NCBI GenBank assembly: GCA_024643345.1 | Contig: JAHENB010000026.1 | Span: forward strand, 4,211 to 41,013 | Reading direction: 5' to 3' | From: Maribacter sp. | GTDB taxonomy: Bacteria; Bacteroidota; Bacteroidia; Flavobacteriales; Flavobacteriaceae | Length of the DNA stretch: 36,803 nt | Shown: positions 26,472-35,618 of the stretch, piece by piece | Layout of the letters: each line of letters opens with the position of its first letter | Numbering within the stretch: the stretch's first letter is position 1 | Made by a program: the position numbers and the translations under genes | Notes under the pieces: model-generated | What the model was told of the DNA's origin: nothing | What the model saw: the letters and a program-made list of their open reading frames with translations, nothing else | The model's database searches: none

Positions 26472-26488
26472 AAACCTATCTTTAGGTG

Positions 26489-26671
26489 TTAGTCTTTTTT
26501 TTCAGGTAATTTTTCATCCTCTTTGGAGGCATTTTTAAATTCTTTGATGCCACTTCCTAGTCCACGCATGAGCTCAGGAATTTTTTTGCCACCAAAAAGC
26601 AGCAGCACCACCACCACCACCAATATTATTTGCGGTGCACCGATTGCCAAAAAAGTATGTAAAGCTGTCAT
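26489..26671 (-). CDS. tatA: Sec-independent (Tat) translocase subunit TatA/TatE
   Basis: A 60-aa inner-membrane protein with an N-terminal membrane helix (about residues 8-25), the hinge [20 protein letters not shown] and a short charged tail. TatA oligomers form the passage for folded, twin-arginine-tagged proteins together with TatC, which is not in this window. Length and motif are typical of a small TatA/E. It is monocistronic, with its own promoter and terminator, and diverges from the M23 peptidase gene. Confidence 0.95.
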   Translation of the reverse strand: MTALHTFLAIGAPQIILVVVVVLLLFGGKKIPELMRGLGSGIKEFKNASKEDEKLPEKKD

Positions 26672-26692
26672 ATTTTATGATTTAATGGATGT

Positions 26693-26700
26693 CAAAGATA
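26693..26700 (-). promoter_or_regulatory. tatA -7 promoter box
   Basis: On the minus strand TATCTTTG fits TAnnTTTG, ending 21 bases before the tatA ATG. No clear -33 box is visible. Confidence 0.48.
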
Positions 26701-26857
26701 ATAAAAAAGTTATTAGCTTGTTGATAATAACAACGTTGATGTTCCTTTTAAATTGTTTTGATGTCCATTCGTGCCCTATAGCTTCACTGAGTTGGAAACC
26801 GTAGGGTTGGGAATCATAAAAATTTAAGGCAATTCTGTTAATATGCAATAGTAAGTT

Positions 26858-26865
26858 TATCTTTG
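26858..26865 (+). promoter_or_regulatory. M23 peptidase -7 promoter box, very close to the start codon
   Basis: TATCTTTG matches TAnnTTTG, and only 7 bases separate it from the ATG at 26873. The transcript would be nearly leaderless. Confidence 0.45.
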
Positions 26866-26872
26866 TGGAGCA

Positions 26873-27742
26873 ATGGCAAAAAAAGCAAAGAAAAGAGGGG
26901 AAATCAAACGGAAGCTTCTTCACAAGTACCGTTTGGTAGTCCTTAACGAGAATACGTTCGAAGAGAAGATTTCCTTTAAATTAAGCCGTTTAAACGTTTT
27001 TGTATCGGGTTCCCTATTTATTGTTGGACTCATTGGGCTTACGACCCTATTGATAGCATTTACACCGTTAAGGGAATATATTCCAGGGTATTCTTCAACC
27101 AAACTGAAAAGACAGGCCACGGAACTTACTTATAAAACGGACTCGTTGGTGAGAACACTAAATTATACCAATAGGTATTTGAATAATGTCAGAATGGTGC
27201 TTCGCGGGGAAGTCGAGAATAACGAAATGAACAGGGATTCGTTATTCGAACAGTTTAAATTAGACCCTTCAACGCTTGATTTATCACCCATAAAACAAGA
27301 TTCGATGTTAAGGGCCGAAGTTGCTTTGGAAGACAAATACAATCTTTTTGAACGAAGTTCGGATAGAACTGTATTGGTTTTTTTTCCTCCATTGAACGGT
27401 ATTATTTCCCAGGAATATGATGCGCAAATAAAACATTATGCAGTGGATATTGTAGCGATCAAAGATAGCCCGATAAAGGCCGTTGCAGATGGCATCGTTA
27501 TTTTTGCCGAGTGGACAGCCGAAACAGGACATGTCATAATCATTGAACATCAAGACGGATTGCTGAGCGTTTATAAGCATTGTGGCGCCTTGAACAAGGC
27601 ACAAGGCGATATGGTGAATTCGGGAGAAGTCATCGCGTCAGTCGGGAATACAGGCGAGTACACAACAGGGCCACACCTGCATTTCGAACTTTGGAACAAT
27701 GGCGTTCCCGTAAATCCAACGGATTATATCGATTTTAAATAG
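26873..27742 (+). CDS. M23-family (LytM) metallopeptidase, membrane anchored
   Basis: Peptidoglycan endopeptidase domain at about residues 170-287. Zinc ligands His188 and Asp192 (HYAVDI) and His270 of the GPHLHFELW motif are present, as are the catalytic His236 (YKH) and His268. This suggests an active enzyme, not a degenerate LytM regulator. A basic cytoplasmic tail (MAKKAKKRGEIKRKLL) and one membrane helix (about 42-64) put the peptidase in the periplasm, followed by a helical linker (about 75-160). At 289 aa it is typical of the flavobacterial form. The GH3 gene starts 5 bases after its stop, so the two form an operon. Confidence 0.94.
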   Translation: MAKKAKKRGEIKRKLLHKYRLVVLNENTFEEKISFKLSRLNVFVSGSLFIVGLIGLTTLLIAFTPLREYIPGYSSTKLKRQATELTYKTDSLVRTLNYTNRYLNNVRMVLRGEVENNEMNRDSLFEQFKLDPSTLDLSPIKQDSMLRAEVALEDKYNLFERSSDRTVLVFFPPLNGIISQEYDAQIKHYAVDIVAIKDSPIKAVADGIVIFAEWTAETGHVIIIEHQDGLLSVYKHCGALNKAQGDMVNSGEVIASVGNTGEYTTGPHLHFELWNNGVPVNPTDYIDFK

Positions 27743-27747
27743 CGCAT

Positions 27748-29244
27748 ATGTCTTTAAAATCGATTGCAGCCAAAATATTTGCCAGAATTATTGCTCGCAA
27801 AACTGCGATATGGGCCAATAATCCCCTTGCCACCCAAGAAAAAGTCTTTAAACAACTCATTCATAGGGGCACATCCACAGAATTTGGCAAAGAACATGGC
27901 TTCAAAGAAATCGAATCTTATGTGGACTTTGCGAATAGAGTGCCGGTAAGGGATTACGAGGAATTAAGCGATTACATAGAGAAAATTGTGGCTGGGAAAG
28001 AGAATATTCTTTGGCCGGGCCGACCTGTTTATTTCGCAAAGACATCGGGCACCACATCGGGCACCAAATATATTCCAATAACCAAAGAATCGATAAAATG
28101 CCAGGTCGAGGCTTCGAGAAACGCCATCCTCAATTACATTCGCAAAAGTGGCAAAGCTGATTTTGTCAACGGTAAGATGATATTTTTACAAGGGAGTCCT
28201 GAACTTGATCAAAAAAACGGCATTCAAACGGGTAGACTATCGGGGATTTCGGCTCATTATGTTCCAAAATACCTCCAGAAGAACCGATTGCCAAGTTGGG
28301 AAACCAATTGTATTGACGATTGGGAAACCAAGGTCGACGCAATCGTGGAGGAAACCCTTGATCAGAACATGACCGTCATAGCCGGTATCCCTTCTTGGGT
28401 GCAGATGTATTTTGAAAAGTTAATTGAGAGATCACATCAAAAGGTAGGAGCACTTTTTCCAAACTTTCAACTGTTTATCTATGGCGGCATCAATTTTGAG
28501 CCTTACCGTGCGAAGTTCGAAGATTTGATGGGCAGAAAAGTTGACAGCATTGAGCTCTTCCCGGCAAGTGAGGGCTTTTTAGCGTATCAAGATACGCTAG
28601 GCGAAAAAGGAATGTTGCTCCTTTTGGATGCGGGCATATTTTATGAATTTATAAGGGCCGAGGAATTTTTCGACCCACATCCCAAAAGGGATACGCTGAA
28701 AGAGGTTGTCCTTCACGTGAATTACGTGATGATCATCTCCACCAATGCGGGTCTATGGGCCTACAATCTTGGGGATACCGTACAATTTATTTGTTTGAAA
28801 CCATACAGGATCATCGTTTCTGGACGTATAAAACATTTTATTTCCGCATTCGGGGAGCACGTGATTGCAAAAGAAGTGGAGGTGGCAATGCAGGAAGCCA
28901 TAGCTCAAACCGATGCCAAGGTAAATGAGTTCACCGTTGCGCCCCAAATTAATCCGACCGACAAAGAACTGCCTTATCATGAATGGTTGGTGGAATTTGA
29001 GGCGCCACCTGCCCAAATGCATAAATTTATTGAGGTTTTAGACAAATCGCTACAAAACCAGAACAGTTATTACTATGATTTAATAGCGGGCCATATTTTA
29101 CAGACCTTAAAAGTGACCCCTATTCAAAAAGGAGGATTTTTGGCCTACATGAAATCGGTTGGAAGACTGGGGGGCCAGAACAAGGTACAAAGGCTTTCAA
29201 ACGATCGCAAGGTGGCCGATGTGCTATCTCAATATAGCCTTTAA
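27748..29244 (+). CDS. GH3-family acyl-adenylase
   Basis: A member of the GH3 auxin-responsive family (ANL superfamily). The ATP-binding motif is KTSGTTSGTKYIP at residues 98-110, with FIYGGINFEPY and LFPASEGFLAYQD later, and a C-terminal domain containing VSGRIKHFISAFGEHV. The 498-aa length fits bacterial GH3 proteins. Plant members conjugate hormone carboxylates to amino acids; the bacterial substrate is unknown. Its tight pairing with an M23 peptidase gene suggests an envelope or small-molecule role but does not identify one. Confidence 0.92.
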   Translation: MSLKSIAAKIFARIIARKTAIWANNPLATQEKVFKQLIHRGTSTEFGKEHGFKEIESYVDFANRVPVRDYEELSDYIEKIVAGKENILWPGRPVYFAKTSGTTSGTKYIPITKESIKCQVEASRNAILNYIRKSGKADFVNGKMIFLQGSPELDQKNGIQTGRLSGISAHYVPKYLQKNRLPSWETNCIDDWETKVDAIVEETLDQNMTVIAGIPSWVQMYFEKLIERSHQKVGALFPNFQLFIYGGINFEPYRAKFEDLMGRKVDSIELFPASEGFLAYQDTLGEKGMLLLLDAGIFYEFIRAEEFFDPHPKRDTLKEVVLHVNYVMIISTNAGLWAYNLGDTVQFICLKPYRIIVSGRIKHFISAFGEHVIAKEVEVAMQEAIAQTDAKVNEFTVAPQINPTDKELPYHEWLVEFEAPPAQMHKFIEVLDKSLQNQNSYYYDLIAGHILQTLKVTPIQKGGFLAYMKSVGRLGGQNKVQRLSNDRKVADVLSQYSL

Positions 29245-29298
29245 CCAAATGTGAAGCGCACAATATATTAGAAGATCTTGTTTGTTTTTGGAAACCTG

Positions 29299-30690
29299 TT
29301 ACGGCGCCTTACTGTTGGTGTTTTTGTTTAAAAAGGTATCGAACACCCATTTATCGGCATACATTCCATAAACCAGCCCAATCTCATTTTTCTGTACGTA
29401 TTTTTCGTCCTTGCCCAAATCAAAGTTGACATTGTAGACATATACTTTGATGTCCTGATCTCTAAGGGTCAACAAAAAGTCGGTTTCTTTGGGGACAATC
29501 CTTCTTGACAGGGCAACATACTTTATATTGTTGATGGCCAAATACTCCAATTTATCCCCTTTGATTTCACCAAGCGTTTCCTGTGAGATCATTGCCTGGA
29601 TTTGGTTCTTTGCCGCTTCTTCCACCGCCATAAGACTAAAGAGCTCCATGATAAGCCTTTTTTTATCCACAAAACTATTCGCAAAACGTATCGGATCGTT
29701 CACTTTGTCGGTGACCAAGATGGCATCGGGATGGGAGGAGAACCATGCGTTGATCCTGCTCATATCCAAGGTAGTATATTCCCCATAAATTTTATGCTTT
29801 AAAAATTCATCAAGGGATACTGGCAGTTCACCTTCATAATCCGTGAACCGGGCCCACATATTCCAATCGTGTGCAGCTATATATTGTCCATCCTTGGTTT
29901 CATTAATGTCCAGTTCAAACAGCCGGAAACCCTTTTTGTAATTTTCATTCAATGCCTCAAGTGAATTGGTAGAGGCAATGCCATTGATCGATCCTCCGGC
30001 ATGGGCAATGTAGCGATCGACACTAGGTTCAAAATCGTAAGTTATTATGGGAAAGTAGGCCTTATTTTTCTTTAGCGTTTTTGGGATTTCCCATTTTTGG
30101 GAGATTGAAATCGGGTCAGTAATTTCTTTGATAAATCCTTCAAAATTTTCCATGACATAGGCATGGCGAGGTTTTAGGGAACCTAAAACCGGGAAACCGA
30201 GTATTTTAAGGGTTTCGGAAAATTTTTGAAGCTCATTGGAGGCAGAATCGTGTGCAAGCACCGCAAACTTGGCGTTATCCTTGATCAGGTTTTTTAAAAC
30301 ATCAATAAACTGTTGGGTTTCCAGTGCGCTTTCATAGGTGTCATAGGTCCTATATTCAAAACTTTGGGTATCCGTAAAATGAACAATGGTCAGTCCCCTG
30401 CCTATTCCTTCCGTTGCGCCATAGACCTTAAAACTACTTTGTTTTTGTGCATTGAATCCGTTGCTTTTGGCTTCCATAAGACCGTCTTCAAAAGCATCGG
30501 TTTGATCTCCATGAGTGGCACTACCTATAGGCCCTACAACCAATTGGTTATTCGTTTGGGCAATTTTTTCGATGACCGAGCTGTGCGAGGCCCATTTGGC
30601 ATAACAGTCGGGAAAGACCAGCAACAATAACCCTACGATAAAAACTTTTAATGAAAATCTTCCGAACCATTTTGTCTTTTGGGTTTGCAT
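29299..30690 (-). CDS. Secreted fusion of an ILEI/PANDER-like domain and a GDPD-like TIM barrel
   Basis: The first 31 residues form a signal peptide (hydrophobic core at about 14-26, likely cleavage near CYA). Residues about 85-182 read as an ILEI/FAM3-like domain: GRGLTIVHF, then FEYRTYDTY, FAVLAHDSAS and LGS-x-PRHAYVM, in the family's order. Residues about 224-455 resemble glycerophosphodiester phosphodiesterase: IAHAGG (His230), FELDI (Glu259 and Asp261) and AAHDW (His274). The usual PENT segment reads STNS, so one metal-binding Glu appears lost and activity is uncertain. It is 463 aa, single-gene, convergent with GH3 and divergent from the polysaccharide operon. The GDPD-like assignment is stronger than the ILEI one. 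Function is unknown. Confidence 0.75.
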   Translation of the reverse strand: MQTQKTKWFGRFSLKVFIVGLLLLVFPDCYAKWASHSSVIEKIAQTNNQLVVGPIGSATHGDQTDAFEDGLMEAKSNGFNAQKQSSFKVYGATEGIGRGLTIVHFTDTQSFEYRTYDTYESALETQQFIDVLKNLIKDNAKFAVLAHDSASNELQKFSETLKILGFPVLGSLKPRHAYVMENFEGFIKEITDPISISQKWEIPKTLKKNKAYFPIITYDFEPSVDRYIAHAGGSINGIASTNSLEALNENYKKGFRLFELDINETKDGQYIAAHDWNMWARFTDYEGELPVSLDEFLKHKIYGEYTTLDMSRINAWFSSHPDAILVTDKVNDPIRFANSFVDKKRLIMELFSLMAVEEAAKNQIQAMISQETLGEIKGDKLEYLAINNIKYVALSRRIVPKETDFLLTLRDQDIKVYVYNVNFDLGKDEKYVQKNEIGLVYGMYADKWVFDTFLNKNTNSKAP

Positions 30691-30912
30691 ACCTTGCCTC
30701 TATAAACATGAATTGTCGTTAGTATTAGGAACGTTTTCGTTTCTGGCATATTGTAGCAACGGCGCAATTATTGTTTAAAATACATTGCCTCCTCCATTAT
30801 TATAAGGAATTGAATTATCGGTTTTATCGAAAATTTAATTTGTTGGTGTGGTCATCGTTAAGCCAACGCCCTTCAAGAACTAAAGACAGGCAAAAATCTT
30901 GATATTTAGTTG

Positions 30913-30920
30913 TAATTTTG
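30913..30920 (+). promoter_or_regulatory. -7 promoter box at the head of the polysaccharide operon
   Basis: TAATTTTG matches TAnnTTTG, 14 bases before the ATG at 30935. It probably drives the genes from 30935 onward. Confidence 0.45.
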
Positions 30921-30934
30921 CTTGAAATTCTACA

Positions 30935-32620
30935 ATGGGCAAGACAACCGATACCACCCGTGCACAGGAATCCACGAATGCCATTGAACGCCTTTACATT
31001 ACCATGAGGCATTTGTTCAATCGCGGGTTTTATAAACCCAACGGGATTTCGGGAGAAACCCTTAAAAATGCACTGCTTCTCCTGCGCCCAGAAATCTATG
31101 GAAGTATTGCAGAGGAAAAGGCAGAACTGAACGGATTGATATATGTGCTGGAACGTTTGCCAGAAGGAATAGAACAATGTCGTTTCATTAACCTTACCTC
31201 CGATGAAGGCTATGCCAAATCCCATTTTGTAGCCATCATACCTCCCAAACGGCGTCGAAATTGTTATCGTATCGATGAGGAACAGATGAATATTGAAATT
31301 ACCCGGGGACGATCGGATATCTATGATATTTTGACCCATTTGACTTTTTTGTTCATCGAATCGGAAAAAATTGCGAAGCGCGTTCTTATAGAGGATACCG
31401 ACAAAACCATAAGGGATTGGAAGAAATTGGAAGCGGCGGTCAAAAAATCAAAATTGACCCAAGATGAAAGGGAAGTAGCCCTGATCCACACCGCCTATAT
31501 CCTGGGCCGTTCTTTTGAGGAGGTGATGGATACGTATACCAAATTCGCCACTAAAAGCCAACCGGAACGGTTTTTACAGATTATTTTTTGGTTGGGGAAA
31601 TTGGCCATTGAAGAAGAAGTGACCGGTGAAAAAAGGGCAATTACCTTTAGCGCTTTGCTAAGGGAGCGGTTGGGGCACCATATCCACGGTGAGCGTTGGG
31701 CAGACACTATTAAAAACACATTGGCCGAAAAGGGTTTGCTAAAGAGGCCCATTCATATTATAAGTGCCAATATGCATAGCGTAATGAACTCTCTTTTTGC
31801 CCGAAATGCGTTAAAAAAAGAGTTCCCAAGTAATGGTTCCCTAGAAATTTTTGAGGCCTTGAGCATGCCTGCCAACTTGAAATTAAGAAACAAGGTCATC
31901 CAATTCGCGGAAAAAAACGGGATGATCTTGTTAAACGATGTTTCTGGCACCAATATCGATGTTCAAATATTTGATATGGCCCGATTGGGGGAAGGGAGTT
32001 GTTGTTATGATCTTCCCATGGGGATTTCCCAAGAAGAAAAACCTGTTATCTTTGTGATGGACTATGCCTTTGGCGAACAAGCCTATGAGACCATCGATGA
32101 ATTGTTGAAACCATTTGGAAGTCATAAGAAGAAAGCCATATTTCTCAATATTGAGTCGATTTCAATTATGGGAAAAGCGGGTATTCTCGAAGGAGGCAAA
32201 GGGGATCTCATGATACCAACGGCCCATATTTTTGAAGGCACGGCCGATAATTATCCGTTCAGGAACCAATTAGCGGCATCCGATTTTGAAGACAATGGCC
32301 TAAAAGTATATGAAGGCACAATGGTAACCGTTTTGGGCACTTCATTGCAAAACAAGGACATTTTAAAATTCTTCCATCAATCGACATGGAATGTAATAGG
32401 ACTCGAAATGGAGGGCGTACATTATCAAAAGGCGATTCAGTCCGCCTCCAAAATACGAAAAAGTATTAGGGAAGACGTAAAAGTGCGATATGCATACTAT
32501 GCGTCGGATAATCCTTTGGAATCGGGAAGCACTCTAGCTTCAGGGGGCTTAGGAACCACTGGCGTAAAACCTACCTATTTGATAACGGATAAAATTTTGG
32601 ATCAAATTTTTAAATCTTAA
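30935..32620 (+). CDS. DUF6909-like protein with nucleoside-phosphorylase-like C-terminus
   Basis: A 561-aa cytoplasmic protein without signal peptide or membrane helix. The N-terminal half (about residues 1-250) is helical and unrecognised. The C-terminal half carries two patterns of the purine nucleoside phosphorylase/AMP nucleosidase fold: GKAGILEGGKGDLMIPTAHI (a GxAGG...GD-type phosphate loop) and GLEMEGVHY at 489-497, like the EME nucleoside-binding motif. I believe it is catalogued as DUF6909 in Flavobacteriaceae (from memory). Only 2 bases separate it from the Wzz-like gene, so it belongs to the polysaccharide operon. Enzyme activity and substrate are unproven. Confidence 0.7.
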   Translation: MGKTTDTTRAQESTNAIERLYITMRHLFNRGFYKPNGISGETLKNALLLLRPEIYGSIAEEKAELNGLIYVLERLPEGIEQCRFINLTSDEGYAKSHFVAIIPPKRRRNCYRIDEEQMNIEITRGRSDIYDILTHLTFLFIESEKIAKRVLIEDTDKTIRDWKKLEAAVKKSKLTQDEREVALIHTAYILGRSFEEVMDTYTKFATKSQPERFLQIIFWLGKLAIEEEVTGEKRAITFSALLRERLGHHIHGERWADTIKNTLAEKGLLKRPIHIISANMHSVMNSLFARNALKKEFPSNGSLEIFEALSMPANLKLRNKVIQFAEKNGMILLNDVSGTNIDVQIFDMARLGEGSCCYDLPMGISQEEKPVIFVMDYAFGEQAYETIDELLKPFGSHKKKAIFLNIESISIMGKAGILEGGKGDLMIPTAHIFEGTADNYPFRNQLAASDFEDNGLKVYEGTMVTVLGTSLQNKDILKFFHQSTWNVIGLEMEGVHYQKAIQSASKIRKSIREDVKVRYAYYASDNPLESGSTLASGGLGTTGVKPTYLITDKILDQIFKS

Positions 32621-32622
32621 AT

Positions 32623-33633
32623 ATGGCAAACGACGTTCAGCCCACCACCCCGGCAAATTCAGGAGAAATAGATTTGGGGAAGCTCCTGCAATTGTTCAGA
32701 AAAGGATGCAACCGCATTTTTAGGGGCATCCTTCATATTTTCCGCTATCTCAAAAAGAATGCCTATAAATTGGGCGCATTGATCGTGGTTGGGGTCGTGA
32801 TCGGCTTCCTGCTCAATTTAATAGTAGATAAAAAACTGAAGACCGAAGTCATTGTAAAGCCTAATTTTGAAAGCAAAGACTATTTGTACGATGTCGTTGA
32901 GGAGATTCAAGCCAACATCCTCACCAAAGACACACTGTTTTTTAGGGCTTTGGGCATCGATGTGAATGGCATGCGGGATTTTGAGATCAGCATAGAGCCT
33001 ATCGAGAACATTGAACTGGACCAGGAAAAAGTAAAAGAAGACAACAAATATTTAGAGATTTTACAGAATTATAAGGACAACGATTTTGTATTGGAAGTGA
33101 TTCGTTCTGAAATCCTTAAAAAGACAGTACTTACCCATAGAATCACCTTTTCACACAAAAACCCTCTTAAAGGGGAGGAATATGTTGGGAAATTGATCTC
33201 TTATATCAATGCCAATCCATATTTCAAAAACCTGAAAGAAGTTTATTTGAATAATGCCCAGGATAGAATATCAAAAAATACTCAATTATTGAAACAAATC
33301 GATGATTTGGTTTCGGGCTATTCGGATCAACTCTCTAAAGGGATGGAGGCCCCAACAGGTCAGGGGATACTATTATTCGATAAGGAAAAAGGTTTGGATA
33401 TCACCAGTCTATTGGCCTTAAAAAATCGACTTATAAAAGAAATTGAGGACAAACGAGTGGAATTGGTGGAAGAAAAGGAGCCGATTAGTATCATTAATTT
33501 TGGAAAAACCCAAGTGGTCAAAACCCAATTCCTGAACAAAAGCCTTACCATGGTACCCTTAATTTTATTAGGGGCCTTTTTTCTATGGTCTTTAATCACA
33601 TACCTTGACAGAAAATCCAGTGAATTGGATTGA
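32623..33633 (+). CDS. Wzz-like chain-length determinant protein
   Basis: A 336-aa inner-membrane protein with membrane helices at about residues 48-67 and 309-328 enclosing a periplasmic domain with helical segments (about 90-300). This topology is that of polysaccharide co-polymerases that set the length of O-antigen or capsule chains. The cytoplasmic tail is short and no tyrosine-kinase domain is attached. The usual proline-rich motif before the second helix is not evident, so it is a divergent member. It lies directly before the dTDP-rhamnose genes. Confidence 0.78.
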   Translation: MANDVQPTTPANSGEIDLGKLLQLFRKGCNRIFRGILHIFRYLKKNAYKLGALIVVGVVIGFLLNLIVDKKLKTEVIVKPNFESKDYLYDVVEEIQANILTKDTLFFRALGIDVNGMRDFEISIEPIENIELDQEKVKEDNKYLEILQNYKDNDFVLEVIRSEILKKTVLTHRITFSHKNPLKGEEYVGKLISYINANPYFKNLKEVYLNNAQDRISKNTQLLKQIDDLVSGYSDQLSKGMEAPTGQGILLFDKEKGLDITSLLALKNRLIKEIEDKRVELVEEKEPISIINFGKTQVVKTQFLNKSLTMVPLILLGAFFLWSLITYLDRKSSELD

Positions 33634-33681
33634 AAACCTTAATACCAATAGGTATATATAAATTTATAAATTGTTGTTCCT

Positions 33682-34725
33682 ATGAATATTCTAATTACAG
33701 GAGGCGCTGGCTTTATCGGCTCCCATGTAGTGCGGCGCCTTGTGAAAACTTATAAAAAGTATCAGATTTTCAATCTTGATGCCCTGACCTATGCCGGTAA
33801 TTTGGAAAATCTAAGGGATATTGAAAAAGAGGCCAACTACCACTTTGTCAAAGGGGATATTGTGGATGAAAACTTCATCAATGCCCTGTTCAAAAAACAC
33901 CGATTTGAAGGTGTAATACATTTGGCCGCCGAATCACATGTCGACCGCTCCATCACCGACCCATTGGCCTTTGTGCGCACAAACATCATTGGGACCGTGA
34001 ATTTATTAAATGCGGCAAAGGACTTATGGAAAGGGGAAACGGACAATAAGCGCTTTTACCATATCAGCACCGATGAGGTGTATGGTTCTTTAGGGGCGGA
34101 AGGCCTATTTACCGAATCTACCGCATATGACCCGAATTCGCCCTATTCGGCCTCAAAGGCCAGCTCAGATCACTTTGTTAGGGCTTATGGTGAAACCTAT
34201 GGCCTGCCCTATGTGATCACCAATTGTTCCAATAACTACGGCCCCAACCATTTTCCGGAAAAACTGATTCCTTTATTTATCAATAACATTATTGAGAATA
34301 GGCCCTTACCCGTGTATGGGGATGGCAAGTATACCCGTGATTGGTTATTTGTTGAGGATCATGCACTTGCCATTGATCTGGTGTTTCATAAAGGTAAAAA
34401 TCAGGAGACCTATAATATCGGTGGTTTTAACGAATGGCAGAATATCGATTTGGTGAAATTGTTGTGCAAATTGATGGACCAAAAATTAAACCGGCCCAAT
34501 GGGACTTCGGAAAAATTGATTACCTATGTGAAAGATCGTCCGGGACATGATTTGAGATATGCCATAGATGCCGGTAAGATCAATAGGGAACTGGGCTGGA
34601 AACCTTCGGTTACCTTTGAACAGGGCTTGGAACGTACCATTGACTGGTATCTAAAAAATACCGATTGGTTGAATCATGTGACATCTGGAGATTATAAAAA
34701 ATATTATGAAAAGATGTACTCATAG
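33682..34725 (+). CDS. rfbB: dTDP-glucose 4,6-dehydratase
   Basis: The second enzyme of dTDP-L-rhamnose synthesis converts dTDP-glucose to dTDP-4-keto-6-deoxyglucose. It is an extended short-chain dehydrogenase: the NAD motif GGAGFIG is at residues 7-13, the catalytic Thr130-Asp131-Glu132 in STDEVYG, and Tyr155 with Lys159 in [15 protein letters not shown] and NCSNNYGP are further family landmarks. At 347 aa it has standard length. The preceding 48-base gap contains an AT-rich palindrome (TATAAATTTATA) that might be an internal promoter element. Confidence 0.97.
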   Translation: MNILITGGAGFIGSHVVRRLVKTYKKYQIFNLDALTYAGNLENLRDIEKEANYHFVKGDIVDENFINALFKKHRFEGVIHLAAESHVDRSITDPLAFVRTNIIGTVNLLNAAKDLWKGETDNKRFYHISTDEVYGSLGAEGLFTESTAYDPNSPYSASKASSDHFVRAYGETYGLPYVITNCSNNYGPNHFPEKLIPLFINNIIENRPLPVYGDGKYTRDWLFVEDHALAIDLVFHKGKNQETYNIGGFNEWQNIDLVKLLCKLMDQKLNRPNGTSEKLITYVKDRPGHDLRYAIDAGKINRELGWKPSVTFEQGLERTIDWYLKNTDWLNHVTSGDYKKYYEKMYS

Positions 34726-34748
34726 AGCGTCCGTATAAATTATCTATT

Positions 34749-35618
34749 ATGAAGGGAATCATCTTGGCAGGGGGATCTGGAACCCGATTGCATCCGTTGA
34801 CATTATCGGTCAGCAAACAACTCATGCCTATTTACGACAAGCCCATGATCTATTACCCCTTGTCTACCCTGATGTATGCCGGAATCAGGGAAATACTGAT
34901 TATTTCAACCCCCAAAGACCTCCCGCTTTTTGAAGATTTGTTGGGAGATGGAAAAAAATATGGCTGTTCCTTTTCCTATGCGGTCCAGGATGCCCCAAAT
35001 GGTTTGGCGGAAGCCTTTATCATCGGCGAAGATTTTATTGGGGATGATAAGGTAGCCCTTATTTTGGGAGATAATATTTTTTATGGTTCCGGCTTGGCCA
35101 AGTTGCTTCAATCGAACAATGATCCCGATGGCGGCATTATATACGCGTATCGCGTTCATGATCCTGAACGCTATGGGGTGGTTGAATTCGATGATGAGGG
35201 TAAGGTAATCAGTATAGAAGAGAAACCGTTGGAACCTAAATCGAATTATGCCGTGCCCGGCATATATTTTTATGACAATGCGGTGGTAGAAATAGCTAAG
35301 CGTATTCCGCCCTCCCATCGCGGGGAACTTGAAATCACCGATGTGAACAAGGTGTATCTGAAAAAGGGCAAGTTAAGTGTCAGTATTTTAGATCGTGGTA
35401 CCGCTTGGCTCGATACCGGTACGTTTCAATCTTTGATGCAGGCGTCCCAATTTGTGGAAGTCATTGAAGAACGACAAGGTTTAAAAATAGGCGCAATCGA
35501 GGCTGCTGCATTCGAAATGGGTTATATCAATAAGGAACAATTTAAAAAGTTGGCCGAACCGTTAATGAAAAGCGGCTATGGCAAAAATCTTTTGGGAATC
35601 TTAAACAAACACCAATGA
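34749..35618 (+). CDS. rfbA: Glucose-1-phosphate thymidylyltransferase
   Basis: The first enzyme of the pathway makes dTDP-glucose from glucose-1-phosphate and dTTP. The nucleotidyltransferase signature [16 protein letters not shown] starts at residue 3, followed by [22 protein letters not shown] and [11 protein letters not shown]. At 289 aa it is the standard length. It begins 23 bases after rfbB and its stop overlaps the rfbC start by 4 bases (ATGA), indicating coupled translation. Confidence 0.98.
   Translation: MKGIILAGGSGTRLHPLTLSVSKQLMPIYDKPMIYYPLSTLMYAGIREILIISTPKDLPLFEDLLGDGKKYGCSFSYAVQDAPNGLAEAFIIGEDFIGDDKVALILGDNIFYGSGLAKLLQSNNDPDGGIIYAYRVHDPERYGVVEFDDEGKVISIEEKPLEPKSNYAVPGIYFYDNAVVEIAKRIPPSHRGELEITDVNKVYLKKGKLSVSILDRGTAWLDTGTFQSLMQASQFVEVIEERQGLKIGAIEAAAFEMGYINKEQFKKLAEPLMKSGYGKNLLGILNKHQ

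Larger units (their letters stand above)
25937..26488. other. Gene-poor region between PorE-like gene and tatA
   Basis: No supported gene. It holds a GC-rich hairpin at 26178-26194 (GCCCGCT-CAC-AGCGGGC), an 85-codon minus frame at 26201-26458 that starts inside the tatA terminator, and that terminator at 26446-26471. The hairpin plus adjacent sequence could be a dispersed repeat or a gene remnant. Confidence 0.45.

Noticed and set aside
28712-28721. TTCACGTGAA palindrome inside the GH3 gene
   Set aside because: Only the 10-base core resembles parS; the outer bases do not pair as needed, and it encodes conserved protein sequence.
29663-29671. Perfect DnaA box TTATCCACA inside the ILEI-GDPD gene
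   Set aside because: A single 9-mer within coding sequence is plausible by chance in 37 kb; no cluster or AT-rich unwinding region accompanies it.
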